This document shows, in pieces, positions 21,635 through 32,652 of a DNA stretch of 64,000 nt. A program made the translations under genes and the position numbers. Positions within the stretch are counted from its first letter, which is position 1; the number at the start of each line of letters is the position of its first letter. This stretch comes from Terebella lapidaria (lineage: Eukaryota; Annelida; Polychaeta; Terebellida; Terebellidae): contig OX424569.1 of assembly GCA_949152475.1 (NCBI GenBank), positions 27,635,950 to 27,699,949 on the forward strand, in the 5' to 3' direction. The notes below the pieces were generated by a model. That model had not been told where the DNA came from, did no database searches, and worked only from the letters and a program-made list of their open reading frames with translations.

Positions 21635-24214
21635 CTACTGGTTTGACGACGGGGTCGGCGGTGTTGGTGGGGCCGGTTTAGTTTGGTTACCGGTTTGGTT
21701 AGGTACTGACAACACTTGAGCTGTCCTTCTGTCAGTACCGGGACCATTGGGCCGAAATGCTAGCGGTTTCATGCCGTTACGTACTAGCACATCCTTAAGC
21801 CGAAAGCACCGCATCCAGCGATGGCCGGGCTTCTTGCAAAAGAAGCAAACCATGGGTCGTCCGGGTTGCGGGGGTCGATCACCTTTCATCGGGGCCGTTG
21901 TTCGTAGGACAGAGAAGATAGCCGTTTCCTCGCACAGTCCATTCTCGTCACTAAGGACGCACTGGAAGGCTTCAGCCACCCACTCGCGTGAGCTGGTTGG
22001 CACTGAGTGTTCGTCGCAACCTTGTAGGCCGGTAGTGTCACTGTCCGCGGGGTCGTAGTAGGCCGCAATTTGCTCTGGGGTTAGTGTTTCCCCCTGAGTG
22101 ACTTGTCCCATGGCACAGGACAGTTCTTCATTGACAGGGTCGTCTTCCGCGTATCCGCTTGCGGAAATGTCAGCACGTCGTGTGCCTCGATGTCGATCTC
22201 TGGCTGTCCTCTGTTGACGACTCTCTACCTTGAGAACGGCCGTAAGTGCCTCACTGTAACTGTTAAAAGTGAGGGCACACAGTTTATCGGCAATGGGGTC
22301 GGGTTGGCCGTTCACGAATTGTGCAATTACAGTTCGTTGCCGCGACGTTGGCGTAACGTCATCGAACACTTGCTCCGCCAGGGCCTGGAGTCGCTCCATG
22401 TAGTGTTCCGCGTCCTCTTTTCGTTCCCGCTTGAGGAACGGGAAATCGTCCCGTTTCGACTGTCGACGGGGCTCGGGTTCCCAGCCCTCTAGGAGTTGGC
22501 GACGGAACTCTCCCCAGGGAGTTGCGACCGGGATATTTAGAGCTAGCGCTTCAGCGCGGCCGCGTAGCGTGCTCCGGAAGGTCGTCGTCTTGTTGAGGTC
22601 GGAGTAAGTAAAGGCCGCAGTGAATTGTTCGAAACTCCGAATGTATTGAGTGAGATTGCCCTCCTTAAAGGTCGCACGCCATTGAGCCATTTTAGCCGTA
22701 GCCAACGTTTGGGGCTCAGACGTGAGTCTCTGTGGCGTGGGCGTGTCAACACTCACCGCAACTGGTGTAGTCGCTGTAGTGGCCGTCGGAGTCGGAACAG
22801 CCGAAGTCGCCGGAGCCGTCGTATCTGGGCCGATCGGGGTCGCGTTAGCGGGGGCGGTCGGTGCTGTCGTCGCGGAGACGGCGAGCGAGGCGGCGGGTGG
22901 TGCCGTCGTGTGACTGGGGTCGGGTGGTGCTTGTGCAGCGGGGGCCGGTTGACTGTATGGAGGCGTCACCCATGGTATCCCGACTGAGGGTGGGAATACA
23001 GCCGGTGGTGGATATCGGTATACCGATCCATCTGGGCATACACCATGGTACACTAATCCGGGTTGTGCACCATGATAGCCGGTGTCAGCGATCACGCTGG
23101 GAACGCCACCATATCCAGGCGGTGGGTTCGCGTAGCCGACATGCGGTGAATAGTATCCGACAGCTACTCCATTTGGAACACCGCTTGTTGCGCCAGGGTA
23201 TCCGACTGGTGGTACACCATATCCGTTGGTGTTTCCGACTGGTTGTGAGATCGGAGGTCCGATCATTGGCACAACATTTTCTGCCGGAGCAGACACAACT
23301 TGATCTTGCGACGGATCGAAGCGCGGTTGTTCTCCGGTAGTCGGCGATGGTCGGTGCGTGGTCGGCGCGGGGACGCGTGTGTCGGAAGTCGGCGTGTCGG
23401 GGTCGCAGGGTCGGCGACTTGATGTCGAGGGTGCTTGTCGGGGTCGCGCTTGTCGCATGGTGGCGCGAGGTTCCGCCATTGTGTCGCTGGGTCGTTGTTG
23501 TCGTAGCGGCGTCGCGATCCGGGTAGCGGTCGTCGTCAGGATGTCTTCGGATGTCGCTCCCGTCTGGCTGGGTCGTGTGTACTCTACCACCGTAGGCTCG
23601 GTCGGTATGCGTGAGTACATTTCTGGCGCGGGGCCGTGTTGTCTCGGCGTCATGGACGGCGCCAGGGGTCGATTGGCCGAATAAGCGTTCGGCGGGGTCG
23701 ATTCCGGAACATTGTCAGACTGACAAACCCACTGTCGTATCCGAGAGTTACTTGGTGGGTGCGTAACCATTGACGTGTCTATGGTTACCGGCCGAACGTC
23801 CACTGCTAATTGTTCTGGGTCGATATCACAATCTACGCTCGCTCTTTGACGTGAGCGCGTATAGTTTCTGTCGGCAAAGTCACTTTTCTGGGTCGCTCTA
23901 GCCGGCGTGGCCGAGTACGCTCTAGCGTGTGCACGCAGAATGTCACTTACTGTATGTGACGGCGCGAGCGGGTCTTCGTCTAGGAACTCCTGCACCAGGT
24001 CGGTAGGCGGCGAAAACGATCTCAGGGACGAATGGTCGCCAATGGAGTCGAAAAGGCCGGACGGTTGTTGCTCCTGCGACAGTGGAACTGTATCGCTCAT
24101 GGCAACTGAGCGAGGGCCGGAAGGTCGGAAGGCCGGATTCGGATTGATCGTCACTTCATCATCCGTAGGGTCGAGTGGCTCACCGCGGGAGGCTCCCGGG
24201 GCCAATGCCATCAA
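21635..24214 (-). CDS. gag: Ty3/gypsy gag polyprotein
   Basis: 859 codons. The first 450 or so are low-complexity and rich in Pro, Thr, Ser and Ala, with a Gly/Tyr/Pro-rich segment around 330-420. A retrotransposon-gag capsid-like region follows (around MAQWRATFKEGNLTQYIRSF to about residue 650). A single CCHC zinc knuckle (CFFCKKPGHRWMRC, residues 790-803) binds the genomic RNA in this family. The length is greater than most Ty3/gypsy gags because of the long N-terminal extension. The start is the first ATG after the primer-binding site, about 60 bases inside the 5' LTR. Confidence 0.9.
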   Translation of the reverse strand: MMALAPGASRGEPLDPTDDEVTINPNPAFRPSGPRSVAMSDTVPLSQEQQPSGLFDSIGDHSSLRSFSPPTDLVQEFLDEDPLAPSHTVSDILRAHARAYSATPARATQKSDFADRNYTRSRQRASVDCDIDPEQLAVDVRPVTIDTSMVTHPPSNSRIRQWVCQSDNVPESTPPNAYSANRPLAPSMTPRQHGPAPEMYSRIPTEPTVVEYTRPSQTGATSEDILTTTATRIATPLRQQRPSDTMAEPRATMRQARPRQAPSTSSRRPCDPDTPTSDTRVPAPTTHRPSPTTGEQPRFDPSQDQVVSAPAENVVPMIGPPISQPVGNTNGYGVPPVGYPGATSGVPNGVAVGYYSPHVGYANPPPGYGGVPSVIADTGYHGAQPGLVYHGVCPDGSVYRYPPPAVFPPSVGIPWVTPPYSQPAPAAQAPPDPSHTTAPPAASLAVSATTAPTAPANATPIGPDTTAPATSAVPTPTATTATTPVAVSVDTPTPQRLTSEPQTLATAKMAQWRATFKEGNLTQYIRSFEQFTAAFTYSDLNKTTTFRSTLRGRAEALALNIPVATPWGEFRRQLLEGWEPEPRRQSKRDDFPFLKRERKEDAEHYMERLQALAEQVFDDVTPTSRQRTVIAQFVNGQPDPIADKLCALTFNSYSEALTAVLKVESRQQRTARDRHRGTRRADISASGYAEDDPVNEELSCAMGQVTQGETLTPEQIAAYYDPADSDTTGLQGCDEHSVPTSSREWVAEAFQCVLSDENGLCEETAIFSVLRTTAPMKGDRPPQPGRPMVCFFCKKPGHRWMRCFRLKDVLVRNGMKPLAFRPNGPGTDRRTAQVLSVPNQTGNQTKPAPPTPPTPSSNQ

Positions 24215-24254
24215 TGCCGGTCAGGTCTGGGTCGATAATCCGAGACTAGCTCAG

Positions 24255-24275
24255 ATCCTGGTCGAACGGCGCCAA
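24255..24275 (-). other. Primer-binding site
   Basis: Immediately inside the 5' LTR the sense strand reads TTGGCGCCGTTCGACCAGG, starting with the TGG expected to pair with a tRNA 3' CCA. The second Ty3/gypsy element has a related site at 38582-38598, which supports the assignment. I could not assign the primer tRNA. Confidence 0.75.
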
Positions 24276-25029
24276 TGTGAAGAATATCGTTCACGGCCGA
24301 TATTAAGCCGGTTTAACTGGGTCGTCGTGTGATTCAATAAGCCGGCAGTTTCAATTCAACTGTTTATTGTGGTGATAGGAACGATGATTCAGTCACTCAC
24401 AATCAGGGCCGCACTCTCACCTACGTCGGATGATATCCCAGTCTATATTTCTATATTCCTAGTATAGTCCTTTATATATCTTGCACATATATCCAATGGT
24501 TTATATATCACTTATATTCAGTTCGTATATTAATATCGACAGTCTTCACAGGAGCTTTTGTATAGACGTCCTGTCACTGGGATTTACACTACACTTCTGC
24601 GCAGTAGACTGGGGCCGAGGGACCATGTGACTGTGTAATTTCCCGCCAAGTGTAAGCGGTGTTGTGATAGGTTGAATGTGTGGTGCAATGCGCTGATGTC
24701 ACCGGGAAAGTGGGTTTCCCCGGCTCGTGTCAATACTTGTAATGCCTGTATGTGTGCACGTGATGTATGGAGTATGTGTGTCAAGTTCTATGTTTAGAAG
24801 TCAGTGCATGTGAAGGTCAAGGTCGAGTAAACGGGGCCGAGTGTACTGAGCTAGCGGGGCCGCAGGTGCGTGGTTTGACCTGTGTATGTAACCATGACTA
24901 CATGGAGTTTATGCTTGTGATCGTATAGTGTGTACTTGTCCTGTATGTAAGTCATGTAGAATGAATGTTTGTTGTGGAAATGTGTAGTGCGCGGGAGGGA
25001 CGGGAGTAACAGTCGCTAAAATTACTACA
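24276..25029 (-). repeat. 5' LTR of the young Ty3/gypsy element
   Basis: 754 bp, identical by eye to the 3' LTR. The host ATTA at 25030-25033 is the second half of the target duplication. Transcription of the element should start within this copy and run leftward; I did not locate a specific TATA box. Confidence 0.93.
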
Positions 25030-25033
25030 ATTA

Positions 25034-26640
25034 TATGGTGAATATTTTGGTGTCCTCGAACTTGACATGGGATAGACTCGAGTGCCATAGAAAGACCAAA
25101 CCCTCAAGTATGTATTATAAACATACAGGAAGTGACGCATTCTGGATCTCTGGGCTATATTAAAGTCAACCTCGGATAACTTTCTGTGTTCGAGCTCGGG
25201 GGAAATGACAGCCTATACGAATTGCTGGTAAGATACAGCAGCCTTGCGCTATGTCAGGTTCTAGCATACCTGCTTATCTATGGCATGAGGTATTCCGATG
25301 AAGTGAAATCTCCATCTGGAAAATAAACCGAAAACTTATAATAAAATATAACATGCGCTAAATTACTACATTAATATCCTGCATAGCTCCGCCCCCCTCC
25401 GCCTAAATCAATATATGACGGTCAAAATGAAAAGCGAAGGTTTTCGTGAACGTTAAAACTTACGAAACTGCGATATATTTCTTTTATCCCCCCCCCCCCC
25501 CTCCCCCTAAAAAATAAATCCTGCTCATGCCCCTGACATGTATATATAGATGTAATGAAAATACACGCACATCTAAAATGCGCACATAGGCCTAATCAGA
25601 TTCATCACTAGGCCTATAGTCAAATATGTATGAGACCCGTGGTGTGTGGGCCTGAAGGCATCTGATAGCAGTATGGTGTGACTGTAGCATTCTGAGGTCT
25701 AGTTCCAAAGATACTCAACCTATTAAAGTAGGCCCCAGTCCCTTTTTGCATTGTTCTGACGACATACATTCTCCATTGAACACGTGCGTTTTCAACAGGC
25801 CTTAACCGACAATTACCAATCTCATATGTGACTTTGGATCCTATTATTTCAAGAAAATATCACAATAACACTAGACCCTTGTCATTAAAAATAGGTAAAA
25901 ATCCAGGGCGCTGCGGTAACAATCATGGGCATCATAAATATCGCTCGTCAAAAATCACATGTTCCTTATTTCCTTTAAGGTGTTTATGGCATATAAATAC
26001 AGGTGTATTTCATTTTGAAAATGTACACTAATATTGTTTGAACACTGATATGCCTTCCTGTATTTTTTGGTCACATGAAAACATCATAAATAGTGTGATA
26101 TTGATGCATCAATAACCATACATTATCAACAATTACCTTCGGCAATTTTACTGTACCATAGTGTCTAGAGCTACATTTTTTGACAGTAAGCTTCACATGT
26201 AAGTATTTCACGGACATACTATCGTGAATAGTTCGATGAATTCCAGCATACAACATTTTAATCAACTTTGGTTGTTTGCCGTACGTCGCTCGTCAAAAAT
26301 AATGGGCAACCCGTCAAAAATCGCGGGCTTAACTCGTCAAAAATCGGCCTACGCATGGGCAAGCTCTTCCCCAGTAACTTTGTGAAGTGAAGATTTATTA
26401 ATCATACACCTGTTCATACACCTCATCATACACCTGGTCAATGTGTGTTCTTTGTATAAATTCATTGTTGGATTGAGTATATTACAGTTGTGATGTGCAT
26501 AATTTATCATGTTTTTGTGCTGCCATTGTGAATTCTTCTCAGCAATGAACTAAAATTAAGTCTACAGTCTCCAGCTACACAAACGAGACAATCAGAGATT
26601 GCAGACCCTCGCCCTTCAGATTTAGTCACTAAAACTAGGC
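25034..26640. other. AT-rich noncoding stretch
   Basis: Holds a C-tract at 25488-25508 and two TAGGCCTA palindromes near 25590-25615. No exon, RNA gene or element ends recognised. The phrase 'cgtcaaaaat' recurs near 25950, 26290 and 26310-26340, perhaps a small decayed repeat. Confidence 0.5.
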
Positions 26641-28016
26641 GATAATTGAGAGTTTTGGTCTTAAGACCATCGGTTGTACGCCATACGATTGGGAATTGGC
26701 CAAAGAAAAATACAAAAATAGGTTGAACATTTAATATTGATTAGAACCGGAGTTATAGTCAATTATGTGATTTTATTTTTTCAGTTGCCATGGCAACCGT
26801 TTTCACCCGATTTCGGCAAAATTTGAAAGGGACTGAGCCATTACCATAGCACTCCAGCCCTATAAATTTCAAATCTATCGGACCGTTTGCCTTCGAGTTA
26901 TGAGCGCAGACATTTGCACTGAAACGTCGCTGGCCAAAAATAACCGAAATCGTGACCCCCAATTTTTCGACATCCGGCGATAATGGAGAGTTTTCGTCGT
27001 ATGACCATCGGTCGTACACCAAACGATCGGGAATTGGCCAAAGAAAAATACAGAAATAGTTGGAAAAATTAATATCAAATAGAACCGGAGTTAGAGCCAA
27101 TTATGTGATTTTCTTTTTTTCCGTTGCCATGGCAACCGTTTTCATCCGATTTTAGCAAAATTTTGAAGGGTCTGAGCCACCATCATAGCACTCTAGTTCT
27201 ATAAATTTCAAATCGATCGGACCGTTTGCCTTTGAGTTATGAGCACAGACATTTGCACTGAAACGTCGCTGGCCAAAAATAACTGAAATCGTGACCCCCA
27301 ATTTTTCGACATCGGGCCAAAATGGAGAGTTTTCGTCGTACGACCATCGTTCGTACACCATACGATCGGGAAATGGCCAAGGAAAAATACAAAAATAGTT
27401 GGAAAAATTAATATCGAGTAGAACCGGAGTTAAAGCCAATTATGTGATTTTCTTTTTTCTGTTGCCATGGCAACCGTTTCCATCCGATTTTGGCAAAATT
27501 CTGGAGGGAATGAGCCAGCACCATAGCACTCTTGCCCTATAAATTTCAAATCGATCGGGACGTTTGTCTTTGAGTTATGAGCGCAGACATTTGCACTGAA
27601 ACGTCGCTGGCCAAAAAAAATTGAAACCATGACCCCCAATTTTTCGACATCAGGCGATAATGGAGAGTTTTGGTCGTACGACCACGGGCTATATATCAGA
27701 TGATCAGGAATTGGCTATAGAAAAATACAAAATTAGTTAGAAAAATTTATCTTAAATAGAACCGGAGTTATGGTCAATTATTGATTTTTACATTTTCCGT
27801 TGCCATGGCAACAGTTATTGTCCGATTTTGACCAGATTTGAGGAGGACCGAGCCACTGAGATACCGCTTCATCCCTATAAGTTTCATGCTGATCGGACCA
27901 TTTTCCTTCGAGATATGCGCGCGGACAGACAGACAAACAAACAAACAAACAAACAAACATACAAACGGACAGACCCAATTGCAATACCCTCTGCCCCTAT
28001 CGGGGCGAGGGTAATA
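26640..28016 (+). repeat. 338-bp tandem repeat array, four units, with GC-hairpin end
   Basis: Four head-to-tail units. The phrase GAGAGTTTT and the palindrome GTTGCCATGGCAAC recur at steps of 337-339 bp. Each unit contains a run like 'gaccccc aatttttcgacatc' and 'atcggaccgtttgcc'. The last unit runs into a (GACA/AAAC)n stretch (27926-27964) and then a stem-loop GCCCC-TATC-GGGGC (27993-28006) followed by GTAATAATATTATTAAT. A 3' stem-loop followed by a simple TAA-type tail is typical of LINE and SINE 3' ends, so the array may derive from a retroposon tail that expanded in tandem. A reversed, older copy lies at 5026-5700. No protein is conserved across units. Confidence 0.85.
26784..26797. promoter_or_regulatory. 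Perfect X-box (RFX-type) palindrome, first of four in phase
   Basis: GTTGCCATGGCAAC, the ideal palindromic site of RFX-family transcription factors. Exact copies lie at 27123-27136, 27461-27474 and 27799-27812, one in each 338-bp unit. Whether RFX proteins bind here is not known; the match to the consensus is direct. Confidence 0.6.
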
Positions 28017-28534
28017 ATATTATTAATTGTTGTATTCGGTCTCAGAAAACCGAATTGTCTGTTGGTCATTGTCCATTTGTTTTATGTTTTATGTGATTAT
28101 GATAAAAAAGTAAAAATACTGGTATTCTAATATTTAAAGGCATGTCTAATACGCATCGTTTTAGAGACATACTGCAATGTTTAAAACATTTGAAACATTT
28201 GCTTTTGATAGCATGTGAGTTTGCACTCATAGGCATTTTGTTGCTTTCTAAGGTGTCAGCAGTTTTTATCAAATATAGGATGTTTCCTTAACGCATTTAC
28301 ACCAACACTTTATCATTGGTTCAGTGAACTTTTCCTGGCCTAATACAATCAGTTAGAAAGATGGATGAAAACAGACTATAAGTCGATATATTGAAACATC
28401 AAACTTTTTATTCCCAGGAAATTCCATCCTAATGCGTGTTCAAGTTTTCTATCTGGAGCACAGGTGACCAATTGGAAGTCAACAGTGGGGTTTTTGGCAT
28501 GCTGGCCAGGTACTGTGCCGCTATGTGGAAATTG
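28017..28534. other. AT-rich noncoding stretch
   Basis: No gene or repeat end recognised between the 338-bp array and the short TIR element. Confidence 0.45.
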
Positions 28535-28921
28535 CACTGAAAAAATTACCTCATCATAAACTAAAGTCGGCCTTGTCAAAAACTCGTCACATTGACAACT
28601 TTTATGTCGTCATGCAGTGCCACATACTGACACCATACGTCGTCAAGTGCATTAGACGCAGTTTTGACTTTGGGCAGAGTTGCTCTGGACTAGTCCGTGC
28701 AATGCATGGCCCATCTCTCGTAGGAATTCATAAGATTTGATAAAGCTGTAATAATAGTCTAATTATTCCAAATTTGCAGTATCGATGACGATGATTTGAC
28801 AAGTCTACGGTTGTCAAATTTTGTCGCCGACAAGGCTAAAGTGCTCCGTTTTCGCACAGTCGAATTGACAGTCGAAAACTTGTCATTTTGACAATTATAT
28901 GACGAGATTATTTTTTCAGTG
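28535..28921. mobile_element. Short TIR element (about 390 bp)
   Basis: The left end CACTGAAAAAATTACCTCAT is matched by the reverse complement of the right end (CACTGAAAAAATAATCTCGT), with partial inverted similarity for some 40 further bases. No coding capacity. No convincing target duplication, so family and exact borders are open. Confidence 0.5.
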
Positions 28922-30309
28922 TGGTACACTGAACAAATTGTGACTGATGATCGAAAATGAAGTCCACTACATGATTTTTTTGTTCATGACTGAGTTTTTT
29001 TCTTATTGTGTCGGCTTCTTTTGTTAAAGATAATTGTGGTATCCTCGTCTTCCCCATCCGATTCCTAATGTCTTTTATTTCGTCATGTCAGCGATATAAT
29101 GGACACCGCATACAAAAACATGTTCTTGGATAATAACAATATGGCAAATATCTGCACACTGGGAAACCAAATAACATCATTGCCTAATGATAAGACTTCA
29201 GTTAAGAAGTATGCTGTGTATGTTGGAATAAAACATATCTAGTTGATAAGTATAATTCAAAGACAATTTTGCTATGACACCAAATACAATACACCACATA
29301 AGCAATGGAAAAGAATTTTGCAACCACTGTTTCTCTGCTTTGAGACTGAAATGTGAATATGGAAAACAATTTGTTGAACAAACCTCTATAAAAGAATTTT
29401 ATGAGATGTCAAGGCAAAGCATATTTTATTATATATATTCCAATCGTAATCACACACTTTAATACACACATCTGAGCGGGTGGTGAATAAGCAAGGAACA
29501 GACAAAAATACAGATGTTTCGGTGTGTTGGCTATTAGTTATAATACAAGAATGCTGCAAGATAGTAAAGACGATTTCGATAACGGCATTACAAAGCGTAA
29601 AATTATTTTTTATTGAAATTGAAACATAGTCCGGCCAATAGGGGGTTATCATACATCATTCAACAGAGGGCAGCATTGTACCATCAGTCCTTTTTGGCGC
29701 CAGAATCATAAACGGATATCGTCTGTAATAATTATTGACGTACATTTTTGCGGGAAAATTGCGTTTATATTGATAACGCCAGCCAAAAACAGTAAAATGA
29801 CGTCCTAGGACTGATAAAGCAGTGCTGCCAGCTGGTGATTGCAGATACTTCTGAGAACCCCTATTATATATAGCCCAAAACCCAATAGTGTCATCTGGCA
29901 GACAGTGTGTAAAACAAAATTAATTAATTTGTAATGATGTGATTGAACATATTCATATGGGAAAATACATTTGCAAACACTGGTCTACAATGGTTCAAGT
30001 ACGACAGGTGTGCAAATATCAAAACCAACAAATTATTCATTAAAACTGTGGAGGTCAAGCACATAGTTGACATTAACCATGCTACAAAATATCGATAACC
30101 TAAAGAGTTATTTGTATATAGAATATGTAAGAAGTATCCTCACTAGCTATAAATATATTCGAAGTAGTAGCTGGTATAATACATTAGAAATATAAATATT
30201 TTATCGTCGTTTTTAGTATTCACAAAGGTACCGCAGCACACTCAATAAAATACTATAAAGCTCACAGAGCTTCTGTACGACATCATGGTGATACAACACA
30301 AGATAAAAC
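28922..30309. other. AT-rich noncoding stretch
   Basis: No exon, RNA gene or clear repeat recognised. Confidence 0.45.
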
Positions 30310-31150
30310 GATTAAACATACATGGGAGGATTTACAGGTTTAAAGTACATATCAATCAGCGTCTCTCGTGGTACTTCTAATAAATATTTCTTTAGTTCGA
30401 CCTTGAATTTCTTCAAACAGTTTGCTTCTTGATGGTTACATCGAGATTACACCATAATTCCGCACCTATATATGACATGGATTGGTATCCGTAGGTTTTT
30501 GTATTTTATTTAGGTAAGACTAACATTCCATCATCTCTCATTGCATACTTTATGTCTTACAATTTTTGAAAAGAACTAGTTCAAGTAAACAGGTGACATA
30601 TTGCTTCTCTTGTACATTTCTGTAGCTAAAAATTTCAAGCATGTTTTATATACATCAAGATACCCATGGCAACGTAACAGTTCTTGATATGGAGTTATTG
30701 AATCATTATACACCATGCGGATTGCCCGTTCATTAACCTTACTCAGTCTATTGAGATTTGTGCGGGAGCTGTACATCCATACAGTGCAACAATAATTTAA
30801 ATTCGACTGTATATATGAGGTATAAAATGCTTGTCTACTATGTATATCTAAATTATTTTTTATTCTAGAAACTGCATTCACCTGTTTACACATTTGTTTG
30901 CATATGCGTCGCCAATAATAATGGATTCATTTGAGACCTCTAGCTTATCATTACAAAGAAACATGAGCTGAAATTTTTGAGGGTTGGCCTTAGATTTCCT
31001 CTGAACCAATCTATCAACATGGGAGCATCTTTTTTTAGGACTTGTTTAATTACAGAAATATCATCATGTGCGTAAGAAAGCGTGTTATCACTGCTTTCAA
31101 AAACATATACAACAGATCGTTTATGAAAACATTCAAGGGTATATATCACG
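30310..31150 (-). pseudogene. 5'-truncated LINE reverse transcriptase remnant (CR1/jockey type)
   Basis: Minus-strand frames 31149-30940 and 30893-30576 carry the end of a non-LTR reverse transcriptase. The first has DNTLSYAHDDISVIKQVLK and DWFRGNL (after the catalytic Asp motif). The second has RQAFYTSYIQSNLNYCCTVW, RAIRMVYND and YLDVYKTCLKF, the conserved C-terminal region of CR1/jockey-clade RTs. Similarity continues past the second stop to about 30318, ending with KKFKVELKKYLL-like and Pro-rich residues, so a frameshift or stop divides the tail. About 15-20 codons are missing or out of frame between the two frames. The endonuclease and most of the RT are absent, the common 5' truncation of LINE copies. 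It abuts the inverted-repeat element on its right. Confidence 0.8.
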
Positions 31151-31179
31151 AAAATTGAATATTCATTTTTGTTATGTAT

Positions 31180-32220
31180 GTGAAAGCACTATTTGAACCG
31201 ACCAAAATGGTCTTCACAGCATATTGATATCATGATTCCTTCCAAAGTTATGACACTTCAAACATGTACATATTTACAGAATCTGACAACATAGTCTGAC
31301 AGCTAATTAATTGCAAATGAGATGTATGACGTCATTGACAGATTGCTTTTCAATTAGGCATTTTTTTAATTAGGCATTGTTTAAATGATGAGACCGTTTG
31401 TATACATATTTTTTCACCAAAACCCATTATTTTATGCTTTTTAGTTCAAATAGTCAGTGATTTCAAGAAATTCGTGGTTGCCATGGCAAACAATGGTCAG
31501 GCTTGACCCTTAGCAACCATGGTTGCTAGGTCAATATCTAATTAAAAGCAAGATGTACATGTATGAAACCATTTCAGACAATAGAGTAATTACAATATAT
31601 TAAGGAATATATCATCAAAATGTCTGAACACAACTCTTAGCAACCAATATAGGCTTGGGAAACCAGCAGTAATAGCATCCATTAACTTCCAATGGCTCTA
31701 TACGTCAGTGATTTCTCAGGCCTGTATTGGTTGTAAAGATGTGTTTTTTTACATTTTGTTGATGGATTCCACAAAACATAGTCACTATCCTGTTATCTAA
31801 ATTGGTTTGATACTTTTATATCGTGTTTAGACTTGAATACCAGCCGTAGCAACCTGGTTGCCAAGGGCCAAAACCAGTCTATTGGTTGCCATGGCAACCA
31901 AAATTTATATGCACTCACTGACTATTCCTACTGAACGATATATCTAATGAGTTTGGGTGACCAAATATAAGCTTAAATACTTAATTGTGACATGTTAAAT
32001 CGCCTAATTAAAAAGCGAGCTGTCAATGACATCACACATTTTATTTGCATACTAATTAGCTAGCAGATTTTTCAAGACTATCTCGAGAAATTTGCCGGAT
32101 TTACGATATTAAAATAGCCATAACTTTTTAACAAATCGAGATATCAACATTCTGTAAGACTGTGCTATCCAGCTCAACGAGTGGCTTCAAATAAGCTGAT
32201 ATCATATTTTCATGATATAT
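31180..32220. mobile_element. Inverted-repeat element with X-box-like palindromes inside
   Basis: About 60 bases around 31310-31372 (CTAATTAATTGCAAATGAGA through GACGTCATTGACAG to TTAGGCATTT) pair with the reverse complement of 31988-32055. Weaker inverted similarity extends outward to about 31200 and 32215. The centre contains four palindromes of X-box type at 31477-31489, 31511-31528, 31848-31863 and 31884-31899. No coding capacity. The left arm resembles the segment at 4740-4870, so this is a dispersed repeat family. The right edge directly borders the broken Ty3/gypsy region. Confidence 0.6.
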
Positions 32221-32224
32221 AGCA

Positions 32225-32632
32225 TCGCGGCAGACAGGATCGTCGGGGAGGACACGACTCGATGACGCGGGAGTAGCAGTAGCTGCTATGCATCCGCGCC
32301 GCAGTACAATCGGAGCATCCGTAGGGTTCACCACAAGGATGGGCATCGCGCGGGGGTTGGACATGACCAGGGCCCCACCCAGCACGAGTCCGGTTCCTTC
32401 GGCGAAACTGCTCACTGGTTGCACTATACACGGCCGACCATCGAGGGGCATGCGGGGACAACGCGGCCTCGCCTCATTGATCATCTCACTCATTGGCGGC
32501 ACTACCACAGTGCGCACCGCCCTCATTTGAAATGAATGCATCGGGCCCGAGCGGAAGAGAAAGTGTATGTCCTCTCCCATCCGAAATTCGCCAGCACTAA
32601 ATTTGGCGGTCACCCGGTGGACCCAGAACCAG
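32225..32632 (-). repeat. Second copy of the protease-region stretch of the broken Ty3/gypsy element
   Basis: Nearly identical, in the same orientation, to 35978-36382 inside the pol region. The copies differ at only a few positions by eye, so the rearrangement is recent. The left edge meets host-like AT-rich DNA of the inverted-repeat element. Confidence 0.85.
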
Positions 32633-32652
32633 AGTCGGAGCTGGATTCCGCA

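Larger units (their letters stand above)
11598..25029 (-). mobile_element. Ty3/gypsy LTR retrotransposon, apparently whole and recent
   Basis: A 13.4-kb element on the minus strand with two 754-bp LTRs (TG...CA ends) that look identical by eye, and a 4-bp ATTA duplication of the target on both sides. In transcription order it carries the 5' LTR, primer-binding site, gag, pol (protease, reverse transcriptase, RNase H, integrase), a 1.4-kb noncoding gap, an extra 932-codon ORF, a short purine-rich tract and the 3' LTR. The three large frames show no obvious breaks. It is much richer in G+C than the AT-rich host. The order RT-RNase H-integrase places it in Ty3/gypsy. At 13.4 kb it is large for the group. 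Identical-looking LTRs imply a very recent insertion. Confidence 0.93.

Noticed and set aside
12922-24332. Many plus-strand frames of 60-200 codons inside the Ty3/gypsy element.
   Set aside because: They are antisense shadows of gag, pol and the extra ORF in GC-rich DNA.
27774-27984. Frames reading as a repetitive FVCLFVCLSVC peptide.
   Set aside because: Artefact of the (GACA/AAAC)n simple repeat read on the minus strand.
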